Below are positions 9,193 to 20,894 of a stretch of DNA of 64,000 nt, piece after piece; the first letter of the stretch is position 1; each line of letters opens with the position of its first letter. The position numbers and the translations under genes are program-made. The notes under the pieces are model-generated. The model searched no databases. It was not told the DNA's origin and was given only the letters and a program-made list of their open reading frames with translations. Origin of the DNA: Chionoecetes opilio (taxonomy: Eukaryota; Arthropoda; Malacostraca; Decapoda; Majidae); assembly GCA_016584305.1 (NCBI GenBank), contig JACEEZ010011040.1:209454-273453 (forward strand). The letters run 5' to 3'.

Positions 9193-12100
9193 GTCCTTTA
9201 CTCCCCTCCCACTTCATCTTCTGGAACGCCCGATCTCTGTACCGGAAACTTCCAGTCTTTAAAACCACGCTCTCATCATACACTCCTCTAGTTGTTGGCG
9301 TCTGTGAGACGTGGCTCACAGACGCATTCTCCCCCTCCTTTCCCAACTATGCTTCCTACAGGATGGACAGGGGGACCGGCGGGGCAGGAGGCGGCCTGCT
9401 GCTGCTGGTCCACCGCTCCCTCTCTTCTAGCCCTCTCACTATCACTCCTTTCCCTGGAGGTGGCCTGGAGCATCTGGGGGTGACTGTTACCTTTGATTCA
9501 GGGCCCCTTCAGATTCTTTTGATATACAATCCATGTTTAGATATAACCCTTCAGGAATTCCAGCACTTGTTCTCTCAGCTTTCCTCCCCAGCTTTAATAA
9601 TGGGTGATTTTAATGCCCATCATGACCTCTGGGAACCGGCCCTCCCCAGGAGCCGAAGAAACCGCTCGGGCAGGTCTCTCTCGAGCTTTCTGGCGGATAG
9701 TGTTTCTTTATCTCCTTACTCCACCTGGCCTCCCTACCAGGACTGATCCAGTTTCGGGGAACCCCTCCACCTTGGACCTCTGCCTGGGTAATGGCCCCCT
9801 CCTCCTCACCACTGTCACAACTGGCCCTTACATGGGGAGCGACCATCTTCCTGTTGTAATTTCCTTCCCTTCAGTACCACCACCCCTCCCCCTTCACGCA
9901 GACCTCGTTGGTCCTTCACCAAAGGAGACTGGGGCTCTTTTCAATCAGAATTAAATTCACTTACCCCTCCCATTACCCTCCCTTCATCGGATACAATTCA
10001 ATACCTCACGGTCACCCTGGTGGACGTGGGGTCCCACCACTTTCATTTAATCACTTCCCACCCCTCCCGCTCTTTCCGGGTCCCCTGGTGGTCCCGGAAG
10101 TGTGCGGCAGCCCTTCAGGCCAAACGCCACGCCTTTACTGCGTGGCGTAAGAACCCCATTCCCTTGCTCCGTAGTCGCTTCCGTTTATTGGAGGCCCGAT
10201 GCAAACGTGTTATTCTTGATGAGAAACGTTCTGCATGGGCCTCCTTTTGTGCTTCCCTGTCCTTCTCCTCCTCAGTCTCCCGGGCTTGGTCCTTTTTCAG
10301 GAAGATGGTCCACCCTCAGCCCCCCTTCACTTTCCCGTTAACTAGTAACGGTGCCCTCCTCATCACTGATGCCGAAAAAGTTGAGTGCCTTGCCTCCCAC
10401 ATTCACACTACACTCGGCTCTCCAGACCCCGTACCCCCACCTGTGTTACCCCCTTCACACACCGGCCATACAATTAGCACTGCTATAACCCCCCAGGAGC
10501 TTTCCTCGGCTTTACACGCACTGTCCGCTGGGAAGGCGGTGGGACCGGACAACGTCCCGAACGAGTTTCTTCGCCGCCTCCCAGATGCACTGGCCCGCCT
10601 CCTCCTGGACGTCTTCAACGCCAGCTGGCTGTCGGGGACGTTCCCTTCTGTGTGGCGTCATGCCATCACAATTCCTATTCTTAAGCCTGTCAAGGCTCCG
10701 TCTGAGGCTTCCTCCTATAGGCCCATTAGCCTTCTCTAATCTCAGTAAAGTAGAACAACAAGTAGTACGGCATAGGTTGACATGGTGGTTGGAACACAAA
10801 CACCTTCTTCCATCAAACATGTTTGGGTTTCGTCCTCACCGGGGCACCCTGGATGCCCTGCTCCAGCTGGAGCACCACATACAGGAAGGATTTACCCACA
10901 AACAATTCACGCTAATAGCCTTTATTGACCTCCAAGCAGCTTTTGACACCTCCCATAATGCCATCATTGAAAAACTTGCCCGCCTGGGACTGCATGGCTC
11001 CCCTCTCCAATGGGTTAAATCCTTCCTGTCTTCCAGGTCCTTCTCTCTGGTGATCGGGAACACCCATTCCAGGTCTTACCCGGTCACCAGAGGCGTCCCA
11101 CAGGGTTCTCCTCTCAGTCCTATCCTCTTCAACATCTTGCTTTCAGACTTTCCCTGCTCTCCATGCACACATGCACTCATCTATGCTGATGACATCTCTC
11201 TTCTTTGCTCTGCTCCCACTGTCCAGGAGACTCAAGACCATCTTCAATGTGGGCTTGATGCCGTCCACTCTTAGACCACCTGTTGGGGCCTGACGGTGAA
11301 TGCACAGAAGTCTAGCCTTCTGTGCTTCACCCGAAGGCGTATTCTCAACATCCCAATGGTCACCATTAATGGGTCCCCAATTTCCTTCAAAACCCACCAC
11401 AAATTCCTTGGTTTACTGTTGGATGGCCCCCGCCTAACCTGGGGCCGCCACATACAGTACCTGGTGACCTCGTGCCTCAAGAGGCTTAACTTAATGAAGT
11501 CCCTTGCAGGGGTCAAGTGGGGTGCGGACAGGAGTACCTTCCTCCACTTTTATTGTTCTTATGTCCGGAGCCGCTTAGACTACGGGTGTGAGGTTTATGG
11601 AGCGGCATCACCTTCCCTCCTCCACAAGTTAGATGTAGTTAAAAATTCAGCCCTTCCTATAGCTTTGGGGGCCTTCAGGTCCTCCCCAGTCACAGCCCTT
11701 CAGGCAGAATCCTCCCTCTCCTCCCTGTCACACCGACGCTCCACCCTCCTTGTCCGCACCTACACCAAACTTGCCTCCTCCCCTAGCTGCCATGCCCTCC
11801 ACTCCCTCCTCTTCTGGCACGGTAGGGAACCACTTCATGGCCCCCTACCGTATCAAGCCCACACACCTTTCGTAGAGAGAGCCCTCTCCTTCTTTGCTTC
11901 TATCCGGGTGACTCCCCCCTCCTTTCGCGCTCTGGAGAAGACCTCTCCCCTGGGCCCTTGGTTTCCTCTCTCTTCTCTAATTTCTCTGTCCCTTCACACA
12001 CCTACACCTTGGTCCAAGGCTGCCTGTCCAGTGCAGGGCAGGTACCTTTTTTACTCCCTCCTACACACCCGCTACAGAAACTCCCTCCACATCTACACCG

Positions 12101-12976
12101 ACGGCTCCCGCCTGCCAGCCCCTCCGTCTGTAGGTGCGGCCATATACATCCCGGCCAGGTCATTTGCCACCGCCTGGAGGTTGCCACTCACTGCCTCCAT
12201 CCTCACGGCAGAACTCTTTGCCATCAGGGAAGGTGTACAGTATGCCACCACCGTAGCCCCCTCTTGTGCGGTAACCATTTTTACCGACTCCCTCACAGCC
12301 CTCCAACTTCTCCGGCGTCACCACCCTCACACTCACCACGCCCTTTGTTTTCACATCCACCACCTCTTGCTTCAATTATCCTCCTCTGGCCACGACATCC
12401 ACCTTCAGTGGGTGCCCTCTCACATTGGTGTCAGGGGCAACACTGTGGCCGACAGGGCGGCAGCAGAGGCACACTCCCTCCCCTCTCCCATAGACATGAC
12501 CACAGACCTGACTGATTCACTGACTAACCTTCAGACTACGTGCAACCGACATTGGGACACAGAGCTGACAGACGCCTTACAGTACACTTCACTTGGACGA
12601 ATAAGACAAGACACACGACACCACTTGTGTGTCGAGGAGGACCCACTCCCCCAGCCGTGCCCTGGACACCGCAGTCACCAGACTACGGATTGGCCACACC
12701 CGCCTCAACTCTCACCTACACAAACTGGGCATGACTGACAGCCCTCACTGCCCCTGGTGCCCCACACAACTGGACACACCTGAACACCTCCTCCTGCACT
12801 GTCCTCACCACCACTCCCACCGCACGGCACTCCTCCAATCACTATCTCCACTCCTCCTCCGCAGACCAACTCTAGCTGACCTCCTGGGTGGCTCTCCAGA
12901 CCCCGGCTTGGCCTTCAAAATCCTCAAGCACACCAGGACCTTCCTACGCAAGTCAGGCCAACTGCACAGGATCTAA
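9147..12976 (+). pseudogene. LINE ORF2 (APE endonuclease, reverse transcriptase, RNase H), frameshifted
   Basis: The protein can be followed through pieces in different frames. Endonuclease: FIFWNARSLYRKL, CETWLTD, MGDFNAHHDLW and GSDHLPVV. Reverse transcriptase: AVGPDNVPNEFL, SSYRPIS, RGVPQGSPLSPILFN and the catalytic YADD at about 11181. RNase H: YTDGSR, ELFAIREGV, FTDSLTALQLL, WVPSHIGVRGN. C-terminal zinc motif: HCPWCPTQLDTPEHLLLHCP. Frame changes near 9735, 9880, 10725 and 12620 and a TAG at 11272 make it non-functional. Some frameshifts could be sequencing errors. Confidence 0.85.
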
Positions 12977-13089
12977 CCTGCTGACTCATCTGCATACTGC
13001 ACCTTCGGGGCACTAGAGGCTGTGGCACCACAGCCTGCACAGCTCCAAACCCCCAACAACAACAACAACAACTACAATAGGTACGTTAA

Positions 13090-13575
13090 CAAGTGCTTGT
13101 GGGCCCTTCGGACCCATGTATTGATGTTTGTAGTAGTAGTATATATTAGACAACATGTGATTGCAAACTCCAATTGTGTTGTTGCTGTCGTTGGTCACTG
13201 GTCAAAGTGCCTCGGGGTAGACCACGTTCCGTGTGATTCCAACCCTTTGTGTTCCGTGTGATTCCAACACACACTCACACGCACACAAACGGTAACTCCA
13301 ATAGTCTACTGAGTTTGTGGAATGCGGCAAGATGTTACTGCAGAGATTTTCCTGTAATCTAATACTCCTAAAGTGTTTTTAGCCCAAAACCCCCCTTCAA
13401 AATGATTCAATCAACATGGGACCAAGTCGCTTACCACCTACGATTTATTTGCGATTTTTTGAGTCTACTCTCATCAACATTGAATTTACAGTTTCGGCTA
13501 CCCAAAACAGACAGACACACAGACAGACAGACAGACAGACACACGGCTACTCCTATAGTATATTAGATGTGGAGA
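13090..13575 (+). repeat. Dispersed repeat R13, copy without insertion
   Basis: An inverted, diverged copy lies at 22059-22449 plus 23649-23701, where it is split by a 1.2-kb element. Conserved stretches include CAAGTGCTTGTGGGCCC, CTGAGTTTGTGGAATGCGGC and GGGTAGCC-type ends with a short GACA microsatellite. Confidence 0.8.
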
Positions 13576-13806
13576 CAATAAAGGATGTATTATGTTCATG
13601 GTCATATTACGGTTACTGTATGTTATGGCATTGTCTAATAAATGTGTTATGTTATTCCAGTCGTCAGCATTGTCTTCATGGAATAAACCTCATGAGCATG
13701 ACAAATGGTTTCAATACCTATTTATGCTGACGACTATTCGGCCCTGGCTGTGAAACCTACCACCTGACCCAGCTGAATCCACTGCTTTACACGGCTACAA
13801 GCAACC

Positions 13807-14475
13807 ATGCCTGCCGTCAGTTGCCCTGTGACTGGATGCGAGTTTACCACGGAAGACCTGGATGCAGCAATCGTGGTACAACTCCTACAGATGCACTCCA
13901 CAGCAGAACACAGCACCCCACAAACGACGGTCAAGGTAGAGAAAGTCAAGAGGCCCACAATATCATCTGGCGGATCAGGTGAGGGATGGTCTTACTTTGT
14001 GACTCGATGGAAGGAGTATGTCTGCTACAAGGGTCACAGGACAGGAAAATCTCATACAGCTGCTAGAATGCTGTGAAGATGGCTTACGTAGAGACCTGAC
14101 CAGATCCGCTGTCACAAGTCTGGCAGAGGCAACAGAGGAGTCTGTGCTTGCAGCTATGAAAAAACTCGCTGTCAGAGAAGAAAACGCAATGGTAGCTAGA
14201 TTCACATTGCATAACATGACACAAGATCACGATGAACCAATACGTGCCTTCGGAGCTCGTATCAAAGGGCAGGCCAATGTATGTAAGTTCGTGCTACAGT
14301 GCCAGAATTGTAATACTGATGTTCATTACACAGATGAGATCTTGCGAGATGTGTTAGCCAGAGGTTTGAATGACAGTGAAATACAGCTTGACCTATTGGG
14401 GAACCCTAACCAGGAAATGCCCCTTGAGGAGATGCTCAAATTTATTGAGGCTAAAGAAGTGGCACATGAAAGTCT
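13807..14475 (+). pseudogene. Gypsy-type LTR retrotransposon gag fragment, frameshifted and truncated
   Basis: The first piece (ATG 13807) reads MPAVSCPVTGCEFTTEDLDA, like the start of Ty3/gypsy-type Gag proteins of marine invertebrates. A frameshift near 14020-14060 moves the frame to a second piece ending IEAKEVAHESLVML. The distal zinc-knuckle and all pol domains are missing because a palindromic MITE fragment follows directly at 14475. No LTR was identified. Remnant only. Confidence 0.7.
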
Positions 14476-14575
14476 AGTGATGCTATAATTCGCAATATAT
14501 TGTGCCTGGCGACATTAGTGCAGTGGTGTGTGACTTACCGTAGATAACACTATATATAGTGTTATCTACGGTAAG
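14475..14575 (+). mobile_element. Palindromic MITE half-copy joined to an inverted end
   Basis: Right-half sequence (GATGCTATAATTCGCAATAT...) of the MITE family runs into a perfect 44-bp palindrome at 14533-14576 made of two abutting MITE ends. Confidence 0.7.
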
Positions 14576-14764
14576 TATGCAAGGCTTGTCAAACCTCGGA
14601 CTAACTATGAACTTTCCATTGGTAGGATGAAGAGCATGGAAGAAGGGATATAGATTACTAATACATAATTTAATAAAGGAATAAAGCATAACAGTTACCT
14701 TAGATAACACTATAGTCGCCAGTCACTTGCCACTGCACTAATGTCGCCAGGCACACACAATATA

Positions 14765-15408
14765 CACACAAACCTTGATTTCCCGGACCTCCATTTCCCG
14801 GATATCGGATTTGCCGGACAAAATCCGAGGTCCGGGGATATGTCAGTCTCGGACAATTTTTTATTTTTATTTTATTTTTATTTTTTATATACGTTGAAAT
14901 GCCTGGTCCTGTTCGTAAATTGACAAAGTTGTCCGGCGGTCCGAGCGTCTCCTGTCACCCCTGGTCAGTGTCCGTGCCTCCCGCCAGGTGGCAGCATGCT
15001 CAGCGGTCGTATTGTTTACATTTCGGCACACGACATTCACGGTTCACCTGCACCGCCTCCGTCAGTCCCCTGACTCCCACTGCCCCTGGTGCAAGAACAT
15101 TTCTGAGACTATTGAACACTTTCTGCTGCCTCCCGCCAGGTGGCAGCATGCTCAGCGGTCGTATTGTTTACATTTGGACACACGGCACTCACGGTTCACC
15201 TGCAAAACCTTCGTTAGTCCCCTGATCCCCACTGCCCCTGGTGCAGGAATGTCTCTTGAGACTATTGAACACTTTCTGCTGCCTCCCGCCAGGTGGCAGC
15301 ATGCTCAGCGGACGAAAAAGTCCGCGGCGGGTAGTTGATATTGGCGGTTGCCGGACAGTAAATACTAGAGTAGGATAAACGTCCGGGGGTGGGTAATGGC
15401 ATCGGACT

Positions 15409-15443
<35 letters not shown>

Positions 15444-15514
15444 CGATTCCCGAACTTTTGCGGTTCCCGGACCAGTGCTCCCCCCTATTAGTCCGGGAAA
15501 TCGAGGTTTGTGTG
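14765..15514 (+). mobile_element. TA-flanked TIR element A (Tc1/mariner-type ends)
   Basis: Ends CACACAAACCTTGATTTCCC and complement of CACACAAACCTCGATTTCCC, flanked by TA on both sides. The interior holds subterminal inverted CCGGAC motifs, a T-run and about three 152-bp tandem units. No transposase, so non-autonomous. Sister of the element at 22450-23648. Confidence 0.85.
14978..15320 (+). repeat. 152-bp minisatellite in element A, about 2.2 units
   Basis: Three CCTCCCGCCAGGTGGCAGCA boxes spaced about 152 bp apart. One frame of the unit reads DSHCPWCKNISETIEHFLL, resembling the C-terminal zinc motif of LINE ORF2 proteins such as the one at 12732. Confidence 0.85.
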
Positions 15515-15714
15515 TATTGCGAATTTTAGCATCACTACAGACTTTTATGTGCCACTGAAGACATAGTGTGATGTACATAATATAAACTACTGTGCATGCG
15601 TCTTCAGTGGCACATAAAAGTCTGTAGTGATGCTAAAATTCGTAATGTAATAAATTGTACCTGGCGACATTAGTGCAGTGGCAAGTGACTGGCGACTATA
15701 CTGTTATCTACGGT

Positions 15715-16040
15715 AGAAGAAACGTTTGACTGATTTCATGAACGTTGCATGAATTTGTGGAAAAACTTTTGTTGGAAGCTCGCAAAACTTTAATTTCTCG
15801 GGGGGTGGGTCGTTTTTAGTCTTATTTGTTCGTTTTTTGGTCTAATTAGCCAGAAACTTGCTTATTTCGTCATTCATGTATGCTATTAACTCTTGGATCT
15901 CTAAAAGTCAAATATCACACTTTTTTAATGACCCTGTGTTCATATCCTCAATGTATGGCTGGTACAGTTTATTTATTATATCTCTCCTTTCCTCGCTCGC
16001 TTAATCCTTCACAGTAGAGTAAGAAATAGTATAATGTCCC
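15715..16040. other. No feature recognised
   Basis: AT-rich unique-looking DNA. Confidence 0.5.
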
Positions 16041-16044
16041 CCTG

Positions 16045-16250
16045 GCAAGTACTTCACGCCCACGCCCACGGCTTCATGCGGGAGCATGGCGGACGGTCGC
16101 CGGTCGGTGAGTAAGACATCCTTATAAAACCTCCCATTTCTTGCATTGTCCAGGTATTGTGTTAGTGTGTTTTGCATTAAGCGTGTGCGTGAAGGTGTTG
16201 TAGTCCCGGCGTGGGTGTTGGGTGTGCGGCAAGGGCTGTGAGTGAGGTGG
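16045..16250 (+). repeat. Segment duplicated (inverted) at 38225-38445, with an exon-like ATG
   Basis: The two copies are nearly identical over about 140 bp. On the plus strand the segment has ATG GCG GAC GGT CGC CGG TCG followed by a consensus donor gtgagtaag (16086-16115), a plausible first coding exon MADGRRS. In the other copy the ATG is GTG. The opposite strand is open in both copies (LMQNTLT[Q/E]YLDNARNGR). Function unknown; no further exons were found. Confidence 0.45.
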
Positions 16251-16289
16251 GATGATGATAATTCGAGATAACTGGAACCCAAAATGCCA

Positions 16290-17760
16290 GGGGTCGCTGG
16301 CAGTTTTAACTCACTTTTTTTTATAATAAGTTAGTCTACTGGAAAACAAAATATGGGCTTATTCCACTGCACTTAAAACACAAAAGTATAATATTAAGAA
16401 CGATTTTCTTCTATATGTATATTGTATAGAAGCCTGATTCTGTAAAACATGTATTTAACCAAATAACCAAGTAGGTTATAGTTGAGGAGGCGATGGAAAT
16501 GTTACTCTATGATATTATATAGTCAATAACGTATGTTTAGAAGTTATCTATACCTAGGCAGTCATATTTTCCTGTTATTATTGTGTATCAATCAGATAGA
16601 AAGCCTGGAAGTGCAATGAGTCGACGCGTGAAGTAGCAATGTTTTGATTCAATCTCCCCGCCACAATCTCCCCGCCACCACTCCCCGCCGCGGCGTGTCG
16701 CCTCCACAATTATAACCTACATTGTCGCAGCAACAAGCCGATTTCGGCATTCTTTATTCTTCGTTTTTCCAAGGCATTGCTTATTGTATTTTGACAAGCG
16801 TTTGTCAGACGCAGCAGTACTGTCTTAGAAAACAGTGTGAACATCGCCCAAATTTAACATGCCACAATATACATGTAAAAAATATATTAAGCTTTGCTAC
16901 TCGAGGCGAGTAATTTGCATTAAATTGCTGTTATAGAACGTTCCATCGTAATGCATGTCATCCATATAATTAGTAGAACAACAGAAGAACTATATTTTTT
17001 GGTATTCAGATGTGGTGCATCAATATTTATCGCGAAATTGATTTATGAAAATATTAGTCGCGGAGCCAAAACACAGTAGACCAACCTTTGAGTTAAAACT
17101 GCCAGCGACCACTGGCATTTCTCGAGTTGCAGTTCATTGGAATTGTGGGTGGAGGGAGGGAGGGAGCCGCGGCCAGGATCAGGGGGGCCTGGCTAGGTGT
17201 CCAACAAGGATATTAGAAAGATATAATCCTTGGTGTCCAATGTACCCATACTGTATACAGTTTGTCAAGGCCACTCACGATAGCTTGGTAGTTACTGTGT
17301 GTGGATATGTGATAATAACCAGACAGTCACACCTACATAATATTCATGCCTCTTAATAATTCCTACACATACATGCCATGTTGCAACACTGTATGCGACA
17401 CATGACAACAGCGCGCGCTGCGTCGCCGCTCCGTGTAGCCAGTCGTTGCCCCGCGCTCAGACCTTCAAGACCAGCCCTTCGCTGGTGGTCCCGCGCATAT
17501 CTCTGTTCTTTACAATAAACAACCTACGGAAGATGCTCGCTTCTCCTTTGGATAAACTCCCCTCAACCACTCCGGTTAATCACTGCAACCCCGAGCAACA
17601 CTGTGGTGTCAGGCATTACTGTGGTGCTGTGCTTTACTGTGGGGCTAGGTATTAGTCCCCCAGTGTGTGTGTCTTGACCTAAAGATACGCCGTGAGCCCC
17701 GTACCGCCGCGGGCCCTAGTGGTCCATAACAAGCTATTCTCGGGCACGCTGGACTCGAAC
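16290..17760. other. No gene recognised
   Basis: AT-rich DNA with one GC-richer stretch (16640-16740, repeated CTCCCCGCC) and another at 17410-17500. Only short open frames of no known family. A polyadenylation-like AATAAA occurs near 17513. Confidence 0.5.
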
Positions 17761-17767
17761 CAGGGCA

Positions 17768-18173
17768 GGGCTGCGTTCACTAGGGTTCCCCGCGCAATTC
17801 TGTTTTGTCACCCCCCTAGTGAACGATTGACAACACATTTTGCTACCAAGTTAGCAGCTGTCAAAATTTATCGCTGTGGCTATTTTTATTCTGGCAGAAT
17901 AACTTGTTGATGCCCCTGTATTTGATGCAGCAGAGGTTATAGCAGCAGGACATTAAATATTAAAGAAGCAAAAAGAGGAGAGAGAGAAGAGGAAAGGCTT
18001 TTTTTGGCCTTTGTTTACATAACTTATTGTGGCGCGAGCTGGCAACCCGGCGGCAAACCAACTCCTCGAGTCGGTGTGCGGGAGAGAAAACTGAATCGCC
18101 ATTCTTTTTTCTGTACGGCGTACAGTAGCGTTTTGTAGCGTACGAAATGTCTTAGTGAACGCACCCCTGGGAT
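17768..18173. mobile_element. Possible hAT-like short element
   Basis: Inverted ends CAGGGCTGCGTTCACTAGGG and CTTAGTGAACGCACCCCTG resemble hAT termini. A matching 8-bp flank was not found, so the call is tentative. Confidence 0.4.
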
Positions 18174-18402
18174 CAGCGCATCAAGGTATACCCTGGGTAC
18201 GTCTGTGTAGTATTCAGCGGGAGACACTTAGCGAAAACACGTCATAATATACCATTACCGGCCTAAATGTAAGAACAGGGAGAATTGTATTTTAGGGAGA
18301 ATATGACGATGAAAGGCTAATATGGCGGTAATTATGATCGTCCCACCTATATGTATCACTAAGAATACTCTTATTATCACTAATATGCCATAAATAAGGC
18401 AT

Positions 18403-19175
18403 TTAACCCTCTCATGCACCGTGACTCAATTCGCGTCAAAACGGAATCGTCTACATCTGAGCTTTTGACGTGAATCGCGTCAAAAAACTTAAAAAAAATT
18501 GCCAAAAATAAAGTATTTATCAGAATTGCGTCAAAATTTTCTGCGTCAAAGATCCAAGCTAGACCTATAAAATAAACTAATTGTCAACTCTCGTGAGGGT
18601 GGATTTGAAATGATAAGGGCCTGTGTTTCAGTCAGTTTCCTCTCAGCAGGCAGGCTGTGAGCGTGGACTGTCGTCCCTTTAAAACGTGTCCCGAGCCGGG
18701 TAAGCCATACTTGTAGCCTAATCCGTCTTCCAACATGTGTTTTAAGTTTTCCTCCATTTTCTCAAGAACTACTGGCCATATGAAAATCATAATGGTAGCG
18801 TTGGAATCCTCATAAAAATCCACTTTTATTGGCATATAAACCATAAAAAGTCGACTCAGGAAGTTTCGAGCTACGAAGTGGTGAACGTAAGTATTTCTTA
18901 TTTCTCTTTACTCAATGTTTTTTTGTTGTCGGTAAACTCCGCTATTTATTTGCATTTCTTGTTATTTTTCTCTTTCATAAGGCAGAATAATCTCTTGCAA
19001 AACCAACGATATATAATAATGCCAGGAAAAAGGAATATTCGTGGGTGAAATTGATAACATAACAAATTTTTTTGTCGCTCAGTCAGGCCATTCCGCGGGG
19101 CCCCTTAGGGAGCCCCAGACGGATGTCGCAGTGGAAAAAGAAACTTATTAAACTTTTGGTGTGTGAGAGGGTTAA
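18403..19175. mobile_element. piggyBac-like non-autonomous element
   Basis: TTAA at both ends, with inverted ends CCCTCTCATGCACC and GGTGTGTGAGAGGG (two mismatches). The interior has repeated CGCGTCAAAA motifs and no transposase. Confidence 0.7.
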
Positions 19176-20384
19176 GGGTAAAATTCATCTTATTTACGTG
19201 TAAATACGTGTGTATATCCAGGATTACTAGTAAATATGGCCACCCAGCTGGTTACTGAACGCTGATTGGCTGAGACCAGAGCAAGGCCGCTGATTGGCTA
19301 AAGGGAATCCTGCCTCTCTGCTAGGTTACGAGGTGCCGATTACGTATTTAAAACTAATTATGACTTTTTTTATTCGTAGACCGATTATGGATTATATAGC
19401 CTTATTGAAAACCCCAGCTGTTTCTATGACTTCCCATAAATACTCTGGGATACTTAAGGCCTTCGTAAAAGAAATATGATTCAATCATTTAGTAACACCG
19501 TAAATTTTAGCGATATTTTGTTGATAATTATTTTTCTACATCATATGGAGGGGGATTTTTGTGCATTTTAATATATTTCGATATTTCCGCATCATTTTAT
19601 GTATTATTCTTTCGCTTGGTGGCTTTATTTTGTTTTATGGTCTGAGTGTTATTTTTGTTTATATTTTTACTGTACCTTAGTCTCTCTTCTACTTGAGCGG
19701 TGAGGTTATTTGTGTCCCCTTAGCCATCCCTACAGTCGCTGTGTGTTTGTGTGTCTAGATGACGGGTTTTTCACGTGTTTAGTGAAATAATACAGCTGAC
19801 TGAGTGGTTGAAAGGGTTCAAATTATCGAAAAAACAAAGCATATTTTGCTCCTCGGTTTCAACACCAAACTCCGATCTGTTAATGTTTATAAGATACACT
19901 CATCATACACTATTTGCTCATATTTTTTCACGGATTATAAGAGCTGCGTTAAAAAGTCGATTTTGGTAGTGGTAAATTTGAGTTTTTTTCGGCCATATTT
20001 TGATACGGGATATTTAACTATTTCATCGTTATTTCTTTGATTTTTTTAGGCTTATTGTGTCCTATTTATCATTATTTTACTTTATCCGTGTTGATTTATT
20101 CATTATTTTATGTATTTTATGTTATAAGATTAATGAAGGGAAAAAGAGCCTGGCTGCCATCGGCAAGGCGCCGTGGCTGTGACGTCACAGGGCTTGTGAC
20201 GTCACCGTTTGCTTACACAGGGCTGGTATACGGCTGTGTGGATCATTACTGCCCTTATAATACGGGATTACCGGCTCTATGCAAGGCTGAACAAAGGTAG
20301 ATGGGGAGAATATCGATGCAGAAACCCGAAAATAGGTGAAAATGGCTGTATAGTTATATAGAGAGATAAATAATGATTTCTTAA
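19176..20384. other. No gene recognised, AT-rich
   Basis: About 1.2 kb of AT-rich DNA with short open frames only; two GCTGATTGGCT boxes at 19261-19301 and two TGACGTCA-type sites at 20180-20206. Confidence 0.5.
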
Positions 20385-20580
20385 GCCCGCCCGTGGTGGC
20401 GCAGGCAGGATTTTTATAGTGACGCCTGTGATTAGAGGCTTATGCCGCCCCCCTGTGTCCTCCGATACACTCACAATCCAAGGCAGAGTTAATGAGCAGC
20501 ATGTGGGTGTTCTTAGGCCACTAGACGGTGCATAAATATTTTCAGTGAATTTATGGGTCTCACTCGGGATCCTGCAAGGA
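20385..20580 (-). mobile_element. tRNA-derived SINE (family S2), truncated
   Basis: Shares GTGGCGCAGGCAGGATT...GACGCCTG...GAGGCTTATGCCGCC with the SINEs at 23770-24034 and 34560-34800, but lacks the tRNA head. Confidence 0.65.
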
Positions 20581-20596
20581 CTATATATATATATTA

Positions 20597-20885
20597 TTAT
20601 TTTTTTCATCACAAAGGACTGGCCAAGGGCACAACAAAAATGGGTAACACAAAGCCCGCTTAGTTGCCAGTCCCTATAGAGAAGACAGTAAGAGAATAAA
20701 ATAAAAAAGAGGGGTGAGCCAATTTAGTTCGGGAGGTGTCTTGTTACTCTTCTTTTGAAAAGATTTAAGTCATAGGAAAATGGAAAAATAGAAACAGGAA
20801 GAGAGTTCCAGAGTTTACCAGTGAAAGGGATGAAAGAGTAAAGATACTGATTAGGCCGCAGTTTGATGACTGGTCTTTACTCTGG
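20597..20885 (-). mobile_element. LINE 3' end fragment, inverted relative to 1035-1263
   Basis: Starts with a T-run (poly-A on the minus strand) and contains the same CACAAAGGACTGGCCAAGGG tail and AGAGTTCCAGAG segment as the copy at 1035-1263. Confidence 0.7.
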
Positions 20886-20894
20886 GACTGAGAG

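Larger units (their letters stand above)
7340..13085 (+). mobile_element. I/R1-like non-LTR retrotransposon, decayed full-length copy
   Basis: Plus-strand LINE with a possible 5' UTR from about 7340, ORF1 (7603-9192), a broken ORF2 (9147-12976) with endonuclease, reverse transcriptase and RNase H domains, and a 3' end at a CAACAACAAC tail near 13055-13085. RNase H and a three-knuckle ORF1 fit the I/R1 group rather than RTE or CR1. Exact 5' end unknown; no target duplication found. Confidence 0.8.
14697..15714. mobile_element. Palindromic MITE, copy split by a TA-flanked element
   Basis: Left part 14697-14764 (TAGATAACACTATAGTCGCC) and right part 15515-15714 (ends GTTATCTACGGTA) form one MITE interrupted at a TA by the element 14765-15514. 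Confidence 0.8.

Noticed and set aside
14483..14710. 75-codon minus-strand frame
   Set aside because: Composed of palindromic MITE halves; no domain.
18632..18844. 70-codon minus-strand frame as a transposase piece
   Set aside because: Inside the piggyBac-like element but shows no DDD-transposase motif.
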